This document shows, piece by piece, positions 9,917 to 18,597 of a stretch of 64,000 nucleotides of DNA; the first letter of the stretch is position 1; every line of letters begins with the position of its first letter. Under the pieces are notes generated by a model, which was not told where the DNA came from, did no database searches, and saw nothing but the letters and a program-made list of their open reading frames with translations. The stretch comes from Paenibacillus swuensis (GTDB lineage Bacteria; Bacillota; Bacilli; Paenibacillales; DY6), in assembly GCF_001644605.1 (NCBI RefSeq), contig NZ_CP011388.1, positions 3,624,501 through 3,688,500 on the forward strand, written 5' to 3'. The position numbers and the translations under genes were made by a program.

Positions 9917-10407
9917 TGCTCGAACAGTTAATTAAAGTCGGAATGGCTGATTTGAATGTCGCTTCCGTTACAGGGGTTCTAAAAACAACGGGTTTAGGCT
10001 CTTGTGTCGGCTTAACACTTTATGATCCGCGCACCAGAGTAGCCGGAATGGTCCATGTCATGCTTCCGTCATCCGAAATTGCCAAAGAAGGTCAGTTGAA
10101 CATAGCCAAATACGCGGATACTGCGATACCTGAACTGATACGGCGTATGACGGAGGTCGGAGCAATAGCTAATCGTCTGGAAGCTAAGATGGCGGGAGGT
10201 TCACAGATGTTTGCATTCAGTAATGGAAGCGACACGATGCGCATCGGACCCCGAAACGTAGAGTCATGCAAATGGATGCTGGAGAATTATTCAATCCCGT
10301 TGCTTGCAGAAGATACGGGAAGTAATTACGGTCGGACCATTGAATTCTACAGTGAAACAGGAAAGTTAATTATTCGCAGTGTGCAGCAAGGGGTTAAAGA
10401 GTTATAA
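9913..10407 (+). CDS. cheD: Chemoreceptor glutamine deamidase CheD
   Basis: CheD deamidates specific glutamines in chemoreceptors and exchanges with CheC to tune adaptation. The 164-residue protein shows the catalytic Cys in GLGSCVGLTLYD (residue 31) and the partner His in GMVHVMLP, about 17 residues on. The start overlaps the cheC stop (ATGATG; ATG 9916 is an equally possible start). The pairing with cheC matches the B. subtilis arrangement. Confidence 0.95.
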   Translation: MMLEQLIKVGMADLNVASVTGVLKTTGLGSCVGLTLYDPRTRVAGMVHVMLPSSEIAKEGQLNIAKYADTAIPELIRRMTEVGAIANRLEAKMAGGSQMFAFSNGSDTMRIGPRNVESCKWMLENYSIPLLAEDTGSNYGRTIEFYSETGKLIIRSVQQGVKEL

Positions 10408-10824
10408 ATGATAGGAACAATTCGTTGGAATGTCATTGGCGCGCTTGCAGGTATGTTGCTGACTTTCGGATTATCATCTAGTACGAATCTCTTACAAACT
10501 TCGGTCATTCGCAGTCTTTATTGCTTTGCGCTTGTATTCTTCATTATCTTTTTCCTCAGATGGCTGGCCGGCTTATTTATGGCCATGGGTGAAAGTTCAC
10601 CGGAACTGACATCCTCGTCAAATCATGATGAAGAGATGAAAGGGTCTACTTTAGACTACACTACGCCCGATGACGGGCAAGAGCTACACGAACTTCTTAA
10701 AGAGGGTCATGAAGCAGAACGCATTGACCTTTCTTTCTCACCACTTGAACCACCTCAGTTAATCAACAAGAATAAGCTTCAACCTGAAGAGCTGGCTAAA
10801 GCGATACGCCACCTGAATGAATAG
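10408..10824 (+). CDS. Uncharacterised two-TM protein between cheD and sigD
   Basis: I do not recognise this 138-residue protein. Residues 1-60 are hydrophobic and read as two membrane segments (about 8-25 and 35-58, the second rich in Phe and Leu). The rest is polar and acidic, including ELTSSSNHDEEM and SFSPLEPPQL, and ends in a short helix PEELAKAIRHLN. The start follows the cheD stop with no gap, and sigD begins 16 bases later, so it is expressed with the motility operon. Most likely it is a small membrane protein with a disordered cytoplasmic tail; a role in motility is only inferred from position. Confidence 0.75.
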   Translation: MIGTIRWNVIGALAGMLLTFGLSSSTNLLQTSVIRSLYCFALVFFIIFFLRWLAGLFMAMGESSPELTSSSNHDEEMKGSTLDYTTPDDGQELHELLKEGHEAERIDLSFSPLEPPQLINKNKLQPEELAKAIRHLNE

Positions 10825-10840
10825 TAGGGGATGGTGAACC

Positions 10841-11626
10841 ATGATGGAAACCAAGACATCTCATCTGCAGAACATGGAATTGTGGAAGCTCTGGAAGGAG
10901 CAGGGCGATCTGGAGGCCAAGAAAGCGATTATTGAGCAATATCTGCCACTTGTGGATTATGTGTCTAATCGATTGGCGGTAGGTCTTCCCAAGAACGTCT
11001 CCAAAGATGATTTGGGCAGTTTTGGGGTTATGGGTTTAATGGATGCAACAGAGAAGTTCGACTATGAGCGGGGATTACAATTTGAAACCTATGCTTCTTG
11101 GCGAATCCGCGGCGCAATGATCGACGGTCTTCGTCAAGGAGATTGGGTTCCGAGATCCGTTCGCGAGAAAGCTAAGAAGGTGGAGGAAGCCTACCAGAGA
11201 TTGGAACAGGAACATCTGCGTTCGGTAACTGACGAAGAAATAAGCGATTATTTGGACGTTTCCGAAAAGGATTTTCAGCATATGCTTCAAGAAATTTCAA
11301 TTACCACACTTTGTTCATTGGAAGATCCGATCGGAGATGAAGAGTCTGAAACTAGATTATCTATGCTAGTAGATGAGAAGGCGCGTAATCCGGAATATAA
11401 AGTAAATGAATTTTTTCTTAAGGAATCTCTGGTTAAGGCGATCGAGCGTTTGACGGAGAAAGAGCGAATCGTCGTTTCTTTATTATATTATGAAGACTTA
11501 TCGTTAAGTGAGATTGCGGAAGTGATGTCACTCTCGCCTTCACGTATTTCACAATTGCACTCCAAAGCGATATTACGGTTAAGAGGCTCCTTGGGACGAT
11601 TCAAAACCCAATTATTTAATGAATAA
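10841..11626 (+). CDS. sigD: Flagellar sigma factor SigD (FliA/sigma-28)
   Basis: This is the alternative sigma factor for late flagellar, chemotaxis and autolysin genes. The 261-residue protein has region 2 with the run FDYERGLQFETYASWRIRGA, region 3, and region 4 with the helix-turn-helix EDLSLSEIAEVMSLSPSRISQL, all typical of sigma-28. It starts at ATG 10841 (ATG 10844 also possible). It stands near the end of the fla/che operon, as in B. subtilis, where late position in a long transcript limits its expression. Confidence 0.96.
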   Translation: MMETKTSHLQNMELWKLWKEQGDLEAKKAIIEQYLPLVDYVSNRLAVGLPKNVSKDDLGSFGVMGLMDATEKFDYERGLQFETYASWRIRGAMIDGLRQGDWVPRSVREKAKKVEEAYQRLEQEHLRSVTDEEISDYLDVSEKDFQHMLQEISITTLCSLEDPIGDEESETRLSMLVDEKARNPEYKVNEFFLKESLVKAIERLTEKERIVVSLLYYEDLSLSEIAEVMSLSPSRISQLHSKAILRLRGSLGRFKTQLFNE

Positions 11627-11675
11627 CTGTTCCGGTGGTCATACCATAAAATTCAAGAAAGGAGGCCCGCACCAT

Positions 11676-13082
11676 ATGATTCGAACCTACCCTATCGAAC
11701 ATTACGTTTCTTTAATCCTTTCCGATGATAAGTTAAAGGCCTTTATACAGTTTGTGGACATCGATGATCATTTCACATGTTCCGTTTCCGAAATTGAAGA
11801 GTTACTCCGGAGAAATTCTGTGCAATACGGAATTCAGCAACATATTCTGGCTTACCTGGCTTCTGATCCAAAGCAGTATGTGTTTAACCAAGCCCTGGTG
11901 GCTGTCGGTGATGCTCCTCAAGACGGCAAAGACGGCTTTGTGAAATATGTATACGACCTTGACAGCAGAGAACGCAAACCCGCTGAAATGCAGGACGGTT
12001 CTGTCGATTACAAAGAAATTATAAATTTGCGTAATGTCAAAAAAGGCCAACGGATCGCAGAGCGGTTCCCTGCGGAGGAAAGTATTCCTGGACGCGCCGT
12101 AACCGGTGAAATCGTATCAGGAAAGCACGGCAAGGAAGCTAAGCTGAAGATCGGCAAAAATGTAGTATGCGATGCTGATCAGAACTGTGTTTATGCCGCC
12201 ATAGACGGTATGGTTACGAAGACCGACAGAGACAAAATCAATGTGTTTCCAATTTACGAGGTGAATGGAGATGTGGATTACAATATCGGTAATATTGATT
12301 TTGTCGGTACGGTCGTAATCAGGGGTAATGTTCTGACAGGATTCAGAGTTAAGGCTGCCGGTGATATTCGTGTAATCGGCGGTGTTGAAGGGGCGGAGCT
12401 CATTGCAGATGGTTCTATTGAGATCACGGCGGGCATCCTGGGTCATAACAAGAGTTCCATCCGAGCTGCAGGTCATGTAAAGACCTCTTTCATTCAAGAG
12501 GGAAATGTCAATGCGGGAGAAGATGTATGGGTTACACAGAGCATCATGCACTCTCAGGTCCGGGCGCGTAAAAGCGTATATTGTAACGGAGCCAAAGGTT
12601 TAATCGTAGGCGGATTGATCCAAGCCGGTGAGCAGGTGGTTGCCCGTACGGTTGGGAACACAATGTCAACCTCGACCGGGATTGAAGTGGGTGTGGTTCC
12701 CGAGATGAGAAATGAAATGCAGTTGCTTCGTTCTCAACTTAAGACTACTATGGACAATTTGGACAAAACCGATAAAGCTCTCGCACTTTTGGATCAGCTT
12801 GCAGCCGCAGGACAACTGGCACAAGACAAAATAACTATGCGGGTAAAGCTGGGTCATACGAAACGTCAGGCAATTGAGGAACAGAATGAGCTTCGGGAGC
12901 GGATTTTTGATATCGAAAAAACGTTGGAAGACACAGAGAAGGCGCATGTTGATATTATGAATGTCATCTATGGCGGATCCCGTGTTGTTATCGGCAGATA
13001 TACCAAATTTATTAAAGAACCTGTTCAACGTATCTCTTTCCGGTTTCTGGACGGGGATATATCCATGGTTTCAAAATATTAG
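11676..13082 (+). CDS. fapA: FapA-type DUF342 polymer-forming protein
   Basis: This is a 468-residue member of the FapA/DUF342 family. FapA was described as a flagellar assembly protein in Vibrio; its function in Firmicutes is not established. Visible parts are an N-terminal domain, a central beta-helix-like stretch of short Gly/Val repeats (about residues 190-330, for example GNVLTGFRVKAAGDIRVIGGV), and a C-terminal coiled coil (about 345-430). I chose ATG 11676 because AAAGGAGG at 11658-11665 precedes it at normal distance; an upstream in-frame extension lacks a site. It lies directly after sigD, which supports a motility or surface role. Confidence 0.85.
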   Translation: MIRTYPIEHYVSLILSDDKLKAFIQFVDIDDHFTCSVSEIEELLRRNSVQYGIQQHILAYLASDPKQYVFNQALVAVGDAPQDGKDGFVKYVYDLDSRERKPAEMQDGSVDYKEIINLRNVKKGQRIAERFPAEESIPGRAVTGEIVSGKHGKEAKLKIGKNVVCDADQNCVYAAIDGMVTKTDRDKINVFPIYEVNGDVDYNIGNIDFVGTVVIRGNVLTGFRVKAAGDIRVIGGVEGAELIADGSIEITAGILGHNKSSIRAAGHVKTSFIQEGNVNAGEDVWVTQSIMHSQVRARKSVYCNGAKGLIVGGLIQAGEQVVARTVGNTMSTSTGIEVGVVPEMRNEMQLLRSQLKTTMDNLDKTDKALALLDQLAAAGQLAQDKITMRVKLGHTKRQAIEEQNELRERIFDIEKTLEDTEKAHVDIMNVIYGGSRVVIGRYTKFIKEPVQRISFRFLDGDISMVSKY

Positions 13083-13130
13083 CAAGCATGTGTTCAATAA
13101 ATGATTTGTGAAATGAACGGAGGGGTTTTT

Positions 13131-13445
13131 GTGAGCCTAAGGTCCATTGAAATGCAGATCGCGATTCCGCGGACAAACGACATCACGCCGATTCAGAAAG
13201 AGATGAATCAAAAGCCCTCCATAGATCAGCAATTGTTAGCTGAACATGCAACTAAACTGGCTGATGAAGCTCGCAGCCAGAGTACAAGGATGGAAGAGAC
13301 TGATAAATCAGGCGTTTCAGATCGTGAACGCAAGGGAGCACCCTATATACCTCCCGGTAAACGCCGCAAGAATTCAAAGCAACATCCGGATCAGGCGAAA
13401 TCCGAACATCCGTTCAAAGGACATCATATTGATGTTTCCTTCTAA
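13131..13445 (+). CDS. Small uncharacterised hydrophilic protein in the sigD region
   Basis: This is an unrecognised 104-residue protein starting at GTG 13131 behind GGAGGGG (13119-13125). It is polar throughout, with a likely helix at about 25-55 (QKPSIDQQLLAEHATKLADE) and a strongly basic, Pro/Gly-containing segment GAPYIPPGKRRKN near residues 70-82. It has no signal peptide or membrane segment. It lies 48 bases after fapA and 25 bases before the SwrB-like gene, on the same strand, so co-transcription is likely. The ribosome site and tight packing support a real gene. Function is unknown. Confidence 0.7.
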   Translation: MSLRSIEMQIAIPRTNDITPIQKEMNQKPSIDQQLLAEHATKLADEARSQSTRMEETDKSGVSDRERKGAPYIPPGKRRKNSKQHPDQAKSEHPFKGHHIDVSF

Positions 13446-13470
13446 AATAAACCAATAGTAAAGCAAGGTG

Positions 13471-14058
13471 ATGGCGTTGAACAGTTGGGCTTATATCGCG
13501 TTGCTTGGTTCAGTTGTGGCTGTGTTTGCATCGATGATGCCGCGACGTTCCCATGTACAGGATCAGGGCGCGACAATGAAGGAATTTGATGAAAGTCTGG
13601 GACACTTCATGGGCGAGATGGAACAAGAGAACAAAGAGCTTCTCAGTCTTCTGGCCGCACTGAAGAATAATCAGGCATCCGATCATCAGCGTTTGCTTCA
13701 TCGAGTGGAGCAACTGGAAAAGGAAAATGCGGGATTGTCGGCGAAGGTTTCATTATTGTCCGAGACGTTGCAGGCATGGAAAGCTCCCCGAGCATATGCT
13801 GATGAGCCTGCTGCTGCGGAGACCCTGATGCACTCTGATTTAAACCTTGAACAATCCCCTGAAATACATTCTGAGAATGAACAGGCGGCGTTATTGTCTG
13901 CTTCTTCAATGAATATCAAGGAACGATATCATGAGGTATTTAGATTGTATGAGCAAGGAAAGTCAACAGAGTACATTGCCAGAACGTTATCCATGAACAA
14001 AGGCGAACTGCAGCTGATCTTGCAACTTGGTCAACAGGAGGCTTCGATGCGTGCTTAA
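13471..14058 (+). CDS. SwrB-like membrane protein with coiled coil and HTH-like tail
   Basis: This is a 195-residue protein with one N-terminal membrane segment (SWAYIALLGSVVAVFASMM), a coiled coil (about 30-95, rich in Glu/Lys/Leu) and a C-terminal helix-turn-helix-like segment EQGKSTEYIARTLSMNKGELQLIL. This layout and the place just after sigD match SwrB (YlxL) of B. subtilis, which promotes flagellar type III export activation. Sequence identity to SwrB cannot be measured here. The start is uncertain: ATG 13471 is close to its AAGG, and TTG 13477 has better spacing. Confidence 0.65.
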   Translation: MALNSWAYIALLGSVVAVFASMMPRRSHVQDQGATMKEFDESLGHFMGEMEQENKELLSLLAALKNNQASDHQRLLHRVEQLEKENAGLSAKVSLLSETLQAWKAPRAYADEPAAAETLMHSDLNLEQSPEIHSENEQAALLSASSMNIKERYHEVFRLYEQGKSTEYIARTLSMNKGELQLILQLGQQEASMRA

Positions 14059-14560
14059 AAATCGTTTCTTTTTAATGGGCCTTGGTTTCGGAATCATCGC
14101 CGGAGCACTTTTATTGCAGATGATGGTATCCGTCGAATTGAAAGACAGACAATTCCAGACCGCCGCATTGCCTTCATCGTTAACGGATGACGAGCTTGAA
14201 GAGCAAGCGGCGGAAAGAGGATTGCGGTTAACTAAAGTTGAAGATAAACTATACACCCAAGCCGAATTGGATATTAAAGTGGCAGAAACCAAGAAGCTAA
14301 ATAAGCCTATATCGGTTAAAGAGGCTTCAACATCCGGAACACCAACACATACGGTCCGCAGCGTATACATACCCAAAGGATTGGATTCGGCTACGGTTTC
14401 TGAAATCCTTTTTGAGGTAGGTGTGATTAAGGATGCAGCTGCATTTGAAAATTTGATGACAGTGAAGGAAGCGAACGGCAAAATACAGCCCGGTCTCAAA
14501 CAATTTAAAGGGGAATTATCTTCACAGCAAATTATCAGTATCATTACGAAACCTCAATGA
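14051..14560 (+). CDS. Short MltG/YceG N-domain-like membrane protein
   Basis: This is a 169-residue protein starting at GTG 14051 behind GGAGG (14037-14041) and overlapping the previous gene by 8 bases. It has an N-terminal membrane anchor (FFLMGLGFGIIAGALLLQM) and a charged, flexible middle. The C-terminal domain follows the pattern of the N-terminal LysM-like domain of endolytic transglycosylase MltG: YIPKGLDSATVSEILFEVG, then KIQPGLKQFKG and a final SSQQIISII. The catalytic transglycosylase domain is absent, so it is not a working MltG. It may bind peptidoglycan. It is the last gene of the motility operon; its stop lies inside a terminator. Confidence 0.7.
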   Translation: MLKNRFFLMGLGFGIIAGALLLQMMVSVELKDRQFQTAALPSSLTDDELEEQAAERGLRLTKVEDKLYTQAELDIKVAETKKLNKPISVKEASTSGTPTHTVRSVYIPKGLDSATVSEILFEVGVIKDAAAFENLMTVKEANGKIQPGLKQFKGELSSQQIISIITKPQ

Positions 14561-14592
14561 CCTTAAAGACGCGGGGTCCTTGGGGTTTTTCT
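14549..14592 (+). terminator. Intrinsic terminator of the fla/che-sigD operon
   Basis: The stem is AAACCTCAATGACC (14549-14562) against GGTCCTTGGGGTTT (14575-14588), with 12 Watson-Crick pairs, one G-T pair and one mismatch, followed by TTCTGTTTT. The left arm contains the TGA stop of the preceding gene. Confidence 0.7.
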
Positions 14593-14602
14593 GTTTTGGA
14601 GG

Positions 14603-14631
14603 TTGCAACCTTAGGGTGCATATGGTATAGT
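14603..14631 (+). promoter_or_regulatory. Sigma-A promoter of rpsB
   Basis: The -35 is TTGCAA (14603-14608) and the -10 is TATAGT (14626-14631), with exactly 17 bases between. It lies just after the operon terminator. The roughly 125-base leader that follows contains a small hairpin (CTTCC/GGAAG near 14689-14695) and may host S2 autoregulation, which is not proven here. Confidence 0.75.
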
Positions 14632-14762
14632 AATTGACGGTGTTAAAAACGCACGCCGGTTAATTTGTCTGAGGGTGCTTCCATCCGGAAGTTTTAGATG
14701 AAGATGAGATTGGCGGAGGGTATCACACACACAATAAAACCACTTTGAGGAGGTGCGTGAAG

Positions 14763-15461
14763 ATGGCAGTAATCTCCATGAAACAGCTTTTAGAAGCTGG
14801 GGTACACTTCGGACATCAAACCCGTCGTTGGAATCCTAAGATGGATCGTTATATCTTCACCGAAAGAAACGGGATTTACATTATCGACTTACAGAAAACA
14901 GTGAAAAAGGTTGACGAAGCGTACAACTTCGTTAAGAGCCTTGCAGCCGAAGGCGGCACTATGCTTTTCGTAGGTACTAAGAAACAAGCTCAAGACTCTG
15001 TTGCAGAGGAAGCTGAGCGCTGCGGAAACTTCTTTATCAACCAAAGATGGTTGGGCGGAACTCTGACAAACTTCTCCACAATTCAGAAGCGTATTGATCG
15101 CCTGAAGAGCTTGGAAAGAATGGAAGAGGACGGCACTTTCGAGTTGCTTCCTAAGAAAGAAGTTATCATTCTTCGCAAAGAGAAAGACCGTCTTGAGAAG
15201 TTCCTGGGCGGCATCAAGAACATGAAGAGATTGCCAGATGCGTTGTTCATTATTGATCCACGCAAAGAGCGTATCGCAGTAGCGGAAGCTCGCAAGCTCG
15301 GTATTCCAATCGTAGGTATCGTTGATACAAACTGCGATCCGGATGAAATCGACTACGTTATCCCTGGTAACGACGATGCAATCCGTGCCGTTAAATTGTT
15401 GACTGCGAAGATGGCTGATGCAATCATCGAGGCTAACCAAGGCGAAACTACAACAGCTTAA
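14763..15461 (+). CDS. rpsB: 30S ribosomal protein S2
   Basis: S2 binds the 30S body-head junction late in subunit assembly and helps recruit S1-like factors. The 232-residue protein has the family core [20 protein letters not shown], the run FVGTKKQAQ and [27 protein letters not shown] 14763 is chosen because GGAGG at 14749-14753 is 9 bases away and it gives the family-standard N-terminus. It is followed by an attenuator hairpin and tsf. Confidence 0.98.
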   Translation: MAVISMKQLLEAGVHFGHQTRRWNPKMDRYIFTERNGIYIIDLQKTVKKVDEAYNFVKSLAAEGGTMLFVGTKKQAQDSVAEEAERCGNFFINQRWLGGTLTNFSTIQKRIDRLKSLERMEEDGTFELLPKKEVIILRKEKDRLEKFLGGIKNMKRLPDALFIIDPRKERIAVAEARKLGIPIVGIVDTNCDPDEIDYVIPGNDDAIRAVKLLTAKMADAIIEANQGETTTA

Positions 15462-15479
15462 TATTGCTGTAACCATAAG

Positions 15480-15524
15480 AAGGGTGGTTGGGAGGTTATT
15501 TAACCTATCACTGCCCTTTTTTTT
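15480..15524 (+). terminator. Terminator/attenuator between rpsB and tsf
   Basis: An outer stem AAGGG/CCCTT encloses an inner perfect hairpin AGGTTA-TT-TAACCT, and eight T follow (15517-15524). It probably reduces transcription into tsf, so that S2 and EF-Ts are made in different amounts. Confidence 0.65.
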
Positions 15525-15598
15525 CAAGCGAAACGATCGATTACATAATCGTCGTCCGTAATTTCGGTCATAACCACTACTTAAGGAGGCTAATTATT

Positions 15599-16249
15599 AT
15601 GGCAGTAACAGCAGCGCAAGTAAAAGAACTACGCGAGAAAACAGGAGCAGGTATGCTTGATTGCAAGAAAGCGTTAGAAGAAGCTAACGGCGACATCACC
15701 AAAGCAGGCGAACTTCTTCGCGAGAAAGGTCTTGCCGCGGCAGCTAACAAGGCTGGGCGTATCGCTACAGAAGGCGTTGTGGAATCTTACATTCACGCTA
15801 ACGGTCGGATCGGTGTTCTGGTTGAAATTAACTGCGAAACGGATTTCGTTGCCAAGACAGACCATTTCAAAGAGTTTGCGCGCGACGTAGCTATGCAAAT
15901 CGCAGCGGCTAACCCTAAATTTGTTCGTCGTGAAGAAGTTTCTACTGAAGAGTTGGACAAAGAGAAAGAAATTCTTAGAGCCCAAGCTTTGAACGAAGGC
16001 AAACCAGAGAAGATTGTTGACAAAATGGTCGAAGGCCGCATCAGCAAATACTATGAAGAATTCTGTCTATTGGAGCAATCCTTCATTAAGAACCCTGACA
16101 TCACAATCGATACACTTGTGAAAGAGAAAATGGCAGCGATTGGTGAGAACATTTCAATTCGTCGTTTTGCCCGCTTTGAGCTTGGAGAAGGTCTTGAGAA
16201 GAAAGTCGACAACTTTGTTGAAGAAGTTATGGCTCAAGCCAAAATGTAA
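15599..16249 (+). CDS. tsf: Elongation factor Ts
   Basis: EF-Ts is the nucleotide-exchange factor that recharges EF-Tu with GTP. The 216-residue protein begins with the UBA-like domain ([24 protein letters not shown]) followed by the core contact region [20 protein letters not shown]. It is shorter than the roughly 290-residue B. subtilis protein, having a single reduced core subdomain. It starts at ATG 15599 behind AAGGAGG. An in-frame upstream extension to 15488 runs through the attenuator and is rejected. Confidence 0.97.
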   Translation: MAVTAAQVKELREKTGAGMLDCKKALEEANGDITKAGELLREKGLAAAANKAGRIATEGVVESYIHANGRIGVLVEINCETDFVAKTDHFKEFARDVAMQIAAANPKFVRREEVSTEELDKEKEILRAQALNEGKPEKIVDKMVEGRISKYYEEFCLLEQSFIKNPDITIDTLVKEKMAAIGENISIRRFARFELGEGLEKKVDNFVEEVMAQAKM

Positions 16250-16271
16250 TTTCATTTAAATACCCTAAAGC

Positions 16272-16301
16272 AAGGAACACCTTCTGTGTTCCTTCTTTTT
16301 T
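16272..16301 (+). terminator. Terminator after tsf
   Basis: A perfect 9-bp stem AAGGAACAC (16272-16280) / GTGTTCCTT (16286-16294) with a CTTCT loop is followed by C and seven T. Confidence 0.85.
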
Positions 16302-16359
16302 AAACAAAATCATTATATATAAGTCTTATCAACTTAGTTTTGAAATGGAGGAAAATAGT

Positions 16360-17088
16360 TTGGAACAACCGGTATTTAAACGCATTGTTCTTAAAGTAAG
16401 CGGTGAAGCGCTATCCGGACAGACAGGTTACGGAATTGACGCGGATACGATTTCCTCGATTGCAGAGCAGGTTAAAGAGGTTATCGCATTACAGGTTGAG
16501 GTTGCAATCGTTGTTGGGGGAGGGAATATTTGGAGAGGTATTGCCGGTAGCGCTAAGGGGATTGACCGTACGACCGCAGATTACATGGGCATGCTTGCAA
16601 CGGTGATGAATTCGCTTGCTCTTCAAGATGCACTGGAGCAGATTGATGTGCCTACACGGGTGCAAACTTCCATTGCCATGCAACAAATTGCTGAACCTTA
16701 TATTCGCAGACGCGCGGTTCGTCACCTTGAGAAAGGCCGTGTAGTTATTTTTGCGGCGGGTACAGGAAACCCTTACTTCTCGACAGATACGACTGCAGCT
16801 TTACGCGCAGCGGAAATCGAGGCGGAAGTAATCCTGATGGCTAAGAACAAAGTGGATGGCGTCTATTCCGCAGATCCGTTTAAAGATGCGACGGCTGAGA
16901 AATATGAAACGCTGACATTCATGGAAGTTCTAAACAAAAACCTCGGTGTCATGGACTCAACGGCTTCTTCCTTATGTATGGATAACGATATTCAATTGAT
17001 CGTATTCAACATTACGGAAGAGGGCAATATTAAACGTGTTGTCCTTGGCGAAAAAATCGGTACCATTGTCAAAGGGAGTGTCAACTAA
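16360..17088 (+). CDS. pyrH: UMP kinase
   Basis: This is bacterial UMP kinase of the amino-acid-kinase fold, converting UMP to UDP; it is hexameric and allosterically controlled by GTP and UTP. The 242-residue protein has KVSGEALSG at the N-terminus, the Gly-rich [10 protein letters not shown] loop and [14 protein letters not shown] 16360 is chosen because GGAGG at 16347-16351 lies 8 bases upstream; ATG 16345 overlaps that site. The stop shares one base with the frr start. Confidence 0.97.
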   Translation: MEQPVFKRIVLKVSGEALSGQTGYGIDADTISSIAEQVKEVIALQVEVAIVVGGGNIWRGIAGSAKGIDRTTADYMGMLATVMNSLALQDALEQIDVPTRVQTSIAMQQIAEPYIRRRAVRHLEKGRVVIFAAGTGNPYFSTDTTAALRAAEIEAEVILMAKNKVDGVYSADPFKDATAEKYETLTFMEVLNKNLGVMDSTASSLCMDNDIQLIVFNITEEGNIKRVVLGEKIGTIVKGSVN

Positions 17089-17642
17089 TGCCGCAAGCTG
17101 TGAAAAAAGATGCTGAAGAGCGGATGGAAAAGGCTTTGCTCGCGTTGCAAAGAGATTTGACCACACTTCGTGCAGGACGTGCTACGCCTGCTTTGCTAGA
17201 TCGGGTACAGGTTGAATATTACGGGGCGTTGACGCCGGTAAACCAATTGGCTAACTTATCAACTCCCGATTCAAGAACCTTGATGATTCAACCCTGGGAC
17301 AAGTCTTCACTGGGCACAATCGAGAAGGCGATCTTCAAATCCGACTTAGGGTTGACTCCGTCTAATGACGGCAGTTCTATCCGAATTGTTATTCCGGCAC
17401 TTACGGAAGAGCGAAGAGCAGAATTGGTCAAAATGACGAAGAAATTCGGCGAAGACGCCAAGGTTGCTATTCGTAATATCCGCAGGGATGCGAATGATGA
17501 TATTAAGAAGCTGGAAAAGGGAACGATTTCCGAAGACGAATCCCGTAAACATCAAGAAGATATCCAGAAAGCCACGGACCGTTTCACAGGTGAAGTTGAT
17601 AAGATTCTGGTCAGCAAAGAGAAAGAAATTATGGAAGTCTAA
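17088..17642 (+). CDS. frr: Ribosome recycling factor
   Basis: RRF acts with EF-G to split post-termination ribosomes. The 184-residue protein has the usual tRNA-like two-domain layout: the helix bundle with [20 protein letters not shown], domain II with [15 protein letters not shown], and a C-terminal helix rich in Lys and Glu. It starts at ATG 17088 inside the pyrH stop and is translationally coupled to it. Confidence 0.98.
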   Translation: MPQAVKKDAEERMEKALLALQRDLTTLRAGRATPALLDRVQVEYYGALTPVNQLANLSTPDSRTLMIQPWDKSSLGTIEKAIFKSDLGLTPSNDGSSIRIVIPALTEERRAELVKMTKKFGEDAKVAIRNIRRDANDDIKKLEKGTISEDESRKHQEDIQKATDRFTGEVDKILVSKEKEIMEV

Positions 17643-17681
17643 CCAACCGATTATTTAATTTATATCACAGAATGAACACGT

Positions 17682-17742
17682 ATCCCCGAAAGGTACCGGA
17701 GTAAGCTATGAAGCTTCGCTTCACTTTTGGGGATTTATTTTC
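17682..17742 (+). terminator. Terminator after frr
   Basis: An outer stem ATCCCCGAAAG (17682-17692) / CTTTTGGGGAT (17724-17734) encloses an inner hairpin TGAAGC-TTC-GCTTCA. TTATTTTC follows. Confidence 0.75.
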
Positions 17743-17770
17743 GGTTTGAGTTCTTCATGGGGGATAAAAG

Positions 17771-18541
17771 ATGCTAAGACGACTATTTAAATTTTTTGCC
17801 GCCAAACCGCATATGGAACCGATCCCGCAAGACCTGTCTTCTGATCGAATACCTCAGCATGTAGCTGTGATTATGGACGGTAACGGAAGATGGGCCAAAA
17901 GCCAAGGCTTGCCGAGAATTGCGGGACATCATTCGGGAATGAAGACCATCAAACGCATTACTAAAGTGGCTGATAAGCTCGGGGTAAAGGTGCTGACCCT
18001 GTACGCTTTCTCGACTGAGAATTGGAAACGGCCCAAAGAAGAGGTTGAGTTCCTGATGAAGCTTCCGCAGGAATTTCTTTCGTTGGAGCTTGAAGACTTG
18101 ATTGAAAACAATATTCAAGTAAGAATTATGGGTTATAAGGAAGATCTTCCGCCCCACACCTTTAAGGCCGTGGAAGAAGCTGAATCTCGCACATCACACT
18201 GTACGGGAATGATCTTAAATTTTGCTTTAAACTACGGCAGCCGTAAAGAGATGATTCAAGCCTTTCGTGAAATGGCGGCTGATGTTCAAGACGGGACATT
18301 GCAGCCTGATCACATATCTGAAGAGGTTTATTCGCAATATTTACTAACCCGAGCTCTACCGGATCCTGACCTGTTAATACGCACTAGCGGTGAAGTGCGG
18401 ATCAGTAATTTTATGATGTGGCAGCTAGCCTATTCAGAATTATGGTTTACGGACGTATACTGGCCAGCCTTCACGGAAGACCACTTCTACGAAGCCATCC
18501 GAGGTTATCAACAGCGTGCCAGACGGTTCGGCGGGTTATAA
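17771..18541 (+). CDS. uppS: Isoprenyl transferase (undecaprenyl diphosphate synthase)
   Basis: This cis-prenyltransferase makes C55 undecaprenyl diphosphate, the lipid carrier for peptidoglycan and wall teichoic acid. The 256-residue protein has the catalytic motif IMDGNGRWAK (Asp36), YAFSTENWKRP, and the C-terminal binding motif RTSGEVRISNFMMWQ followed by SELWFTD. It starts at ATG 17771 behind GGGGGAT. It opens the envelope cluster uppS-cdsA-dxr-rseP. Confidence 0.97.
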   Translation: MLRRLFKFFAAKPHMEPIPQDLSSDRIPQHVAVIMDGNGRWAKSQGLPRIAGHHSGMKTIKRITKVADKLGVKVLTLYAFSTENWKRPKEEVEFLMKLPQEFLSLELEDLIENNIQVRIMGYKEDLPPHTFKAVEEAESRTSHCTGMILNFALNYGSRKEMIQAFREMAADVQDGTLQPDHISEEVYSQYLLTRALPDPDLLIRTSGEVRISNFMMWQLAYSELWFTDVYWPAFTEDHFYEAIRGYQQRARRFGGL

Positions 18542-18597
18542 TCTTGCCTGTACTCTCCAAATCCCGATAGAATTATAGCTTATATGGAGGAATAGCT

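Noticed and set aside
14889-15527. 212-residue open frame antisense to rpsB
   Set aside because: Highly expressed S2 gene on the + strand explains the codon pattern; no motif or ribosome site.
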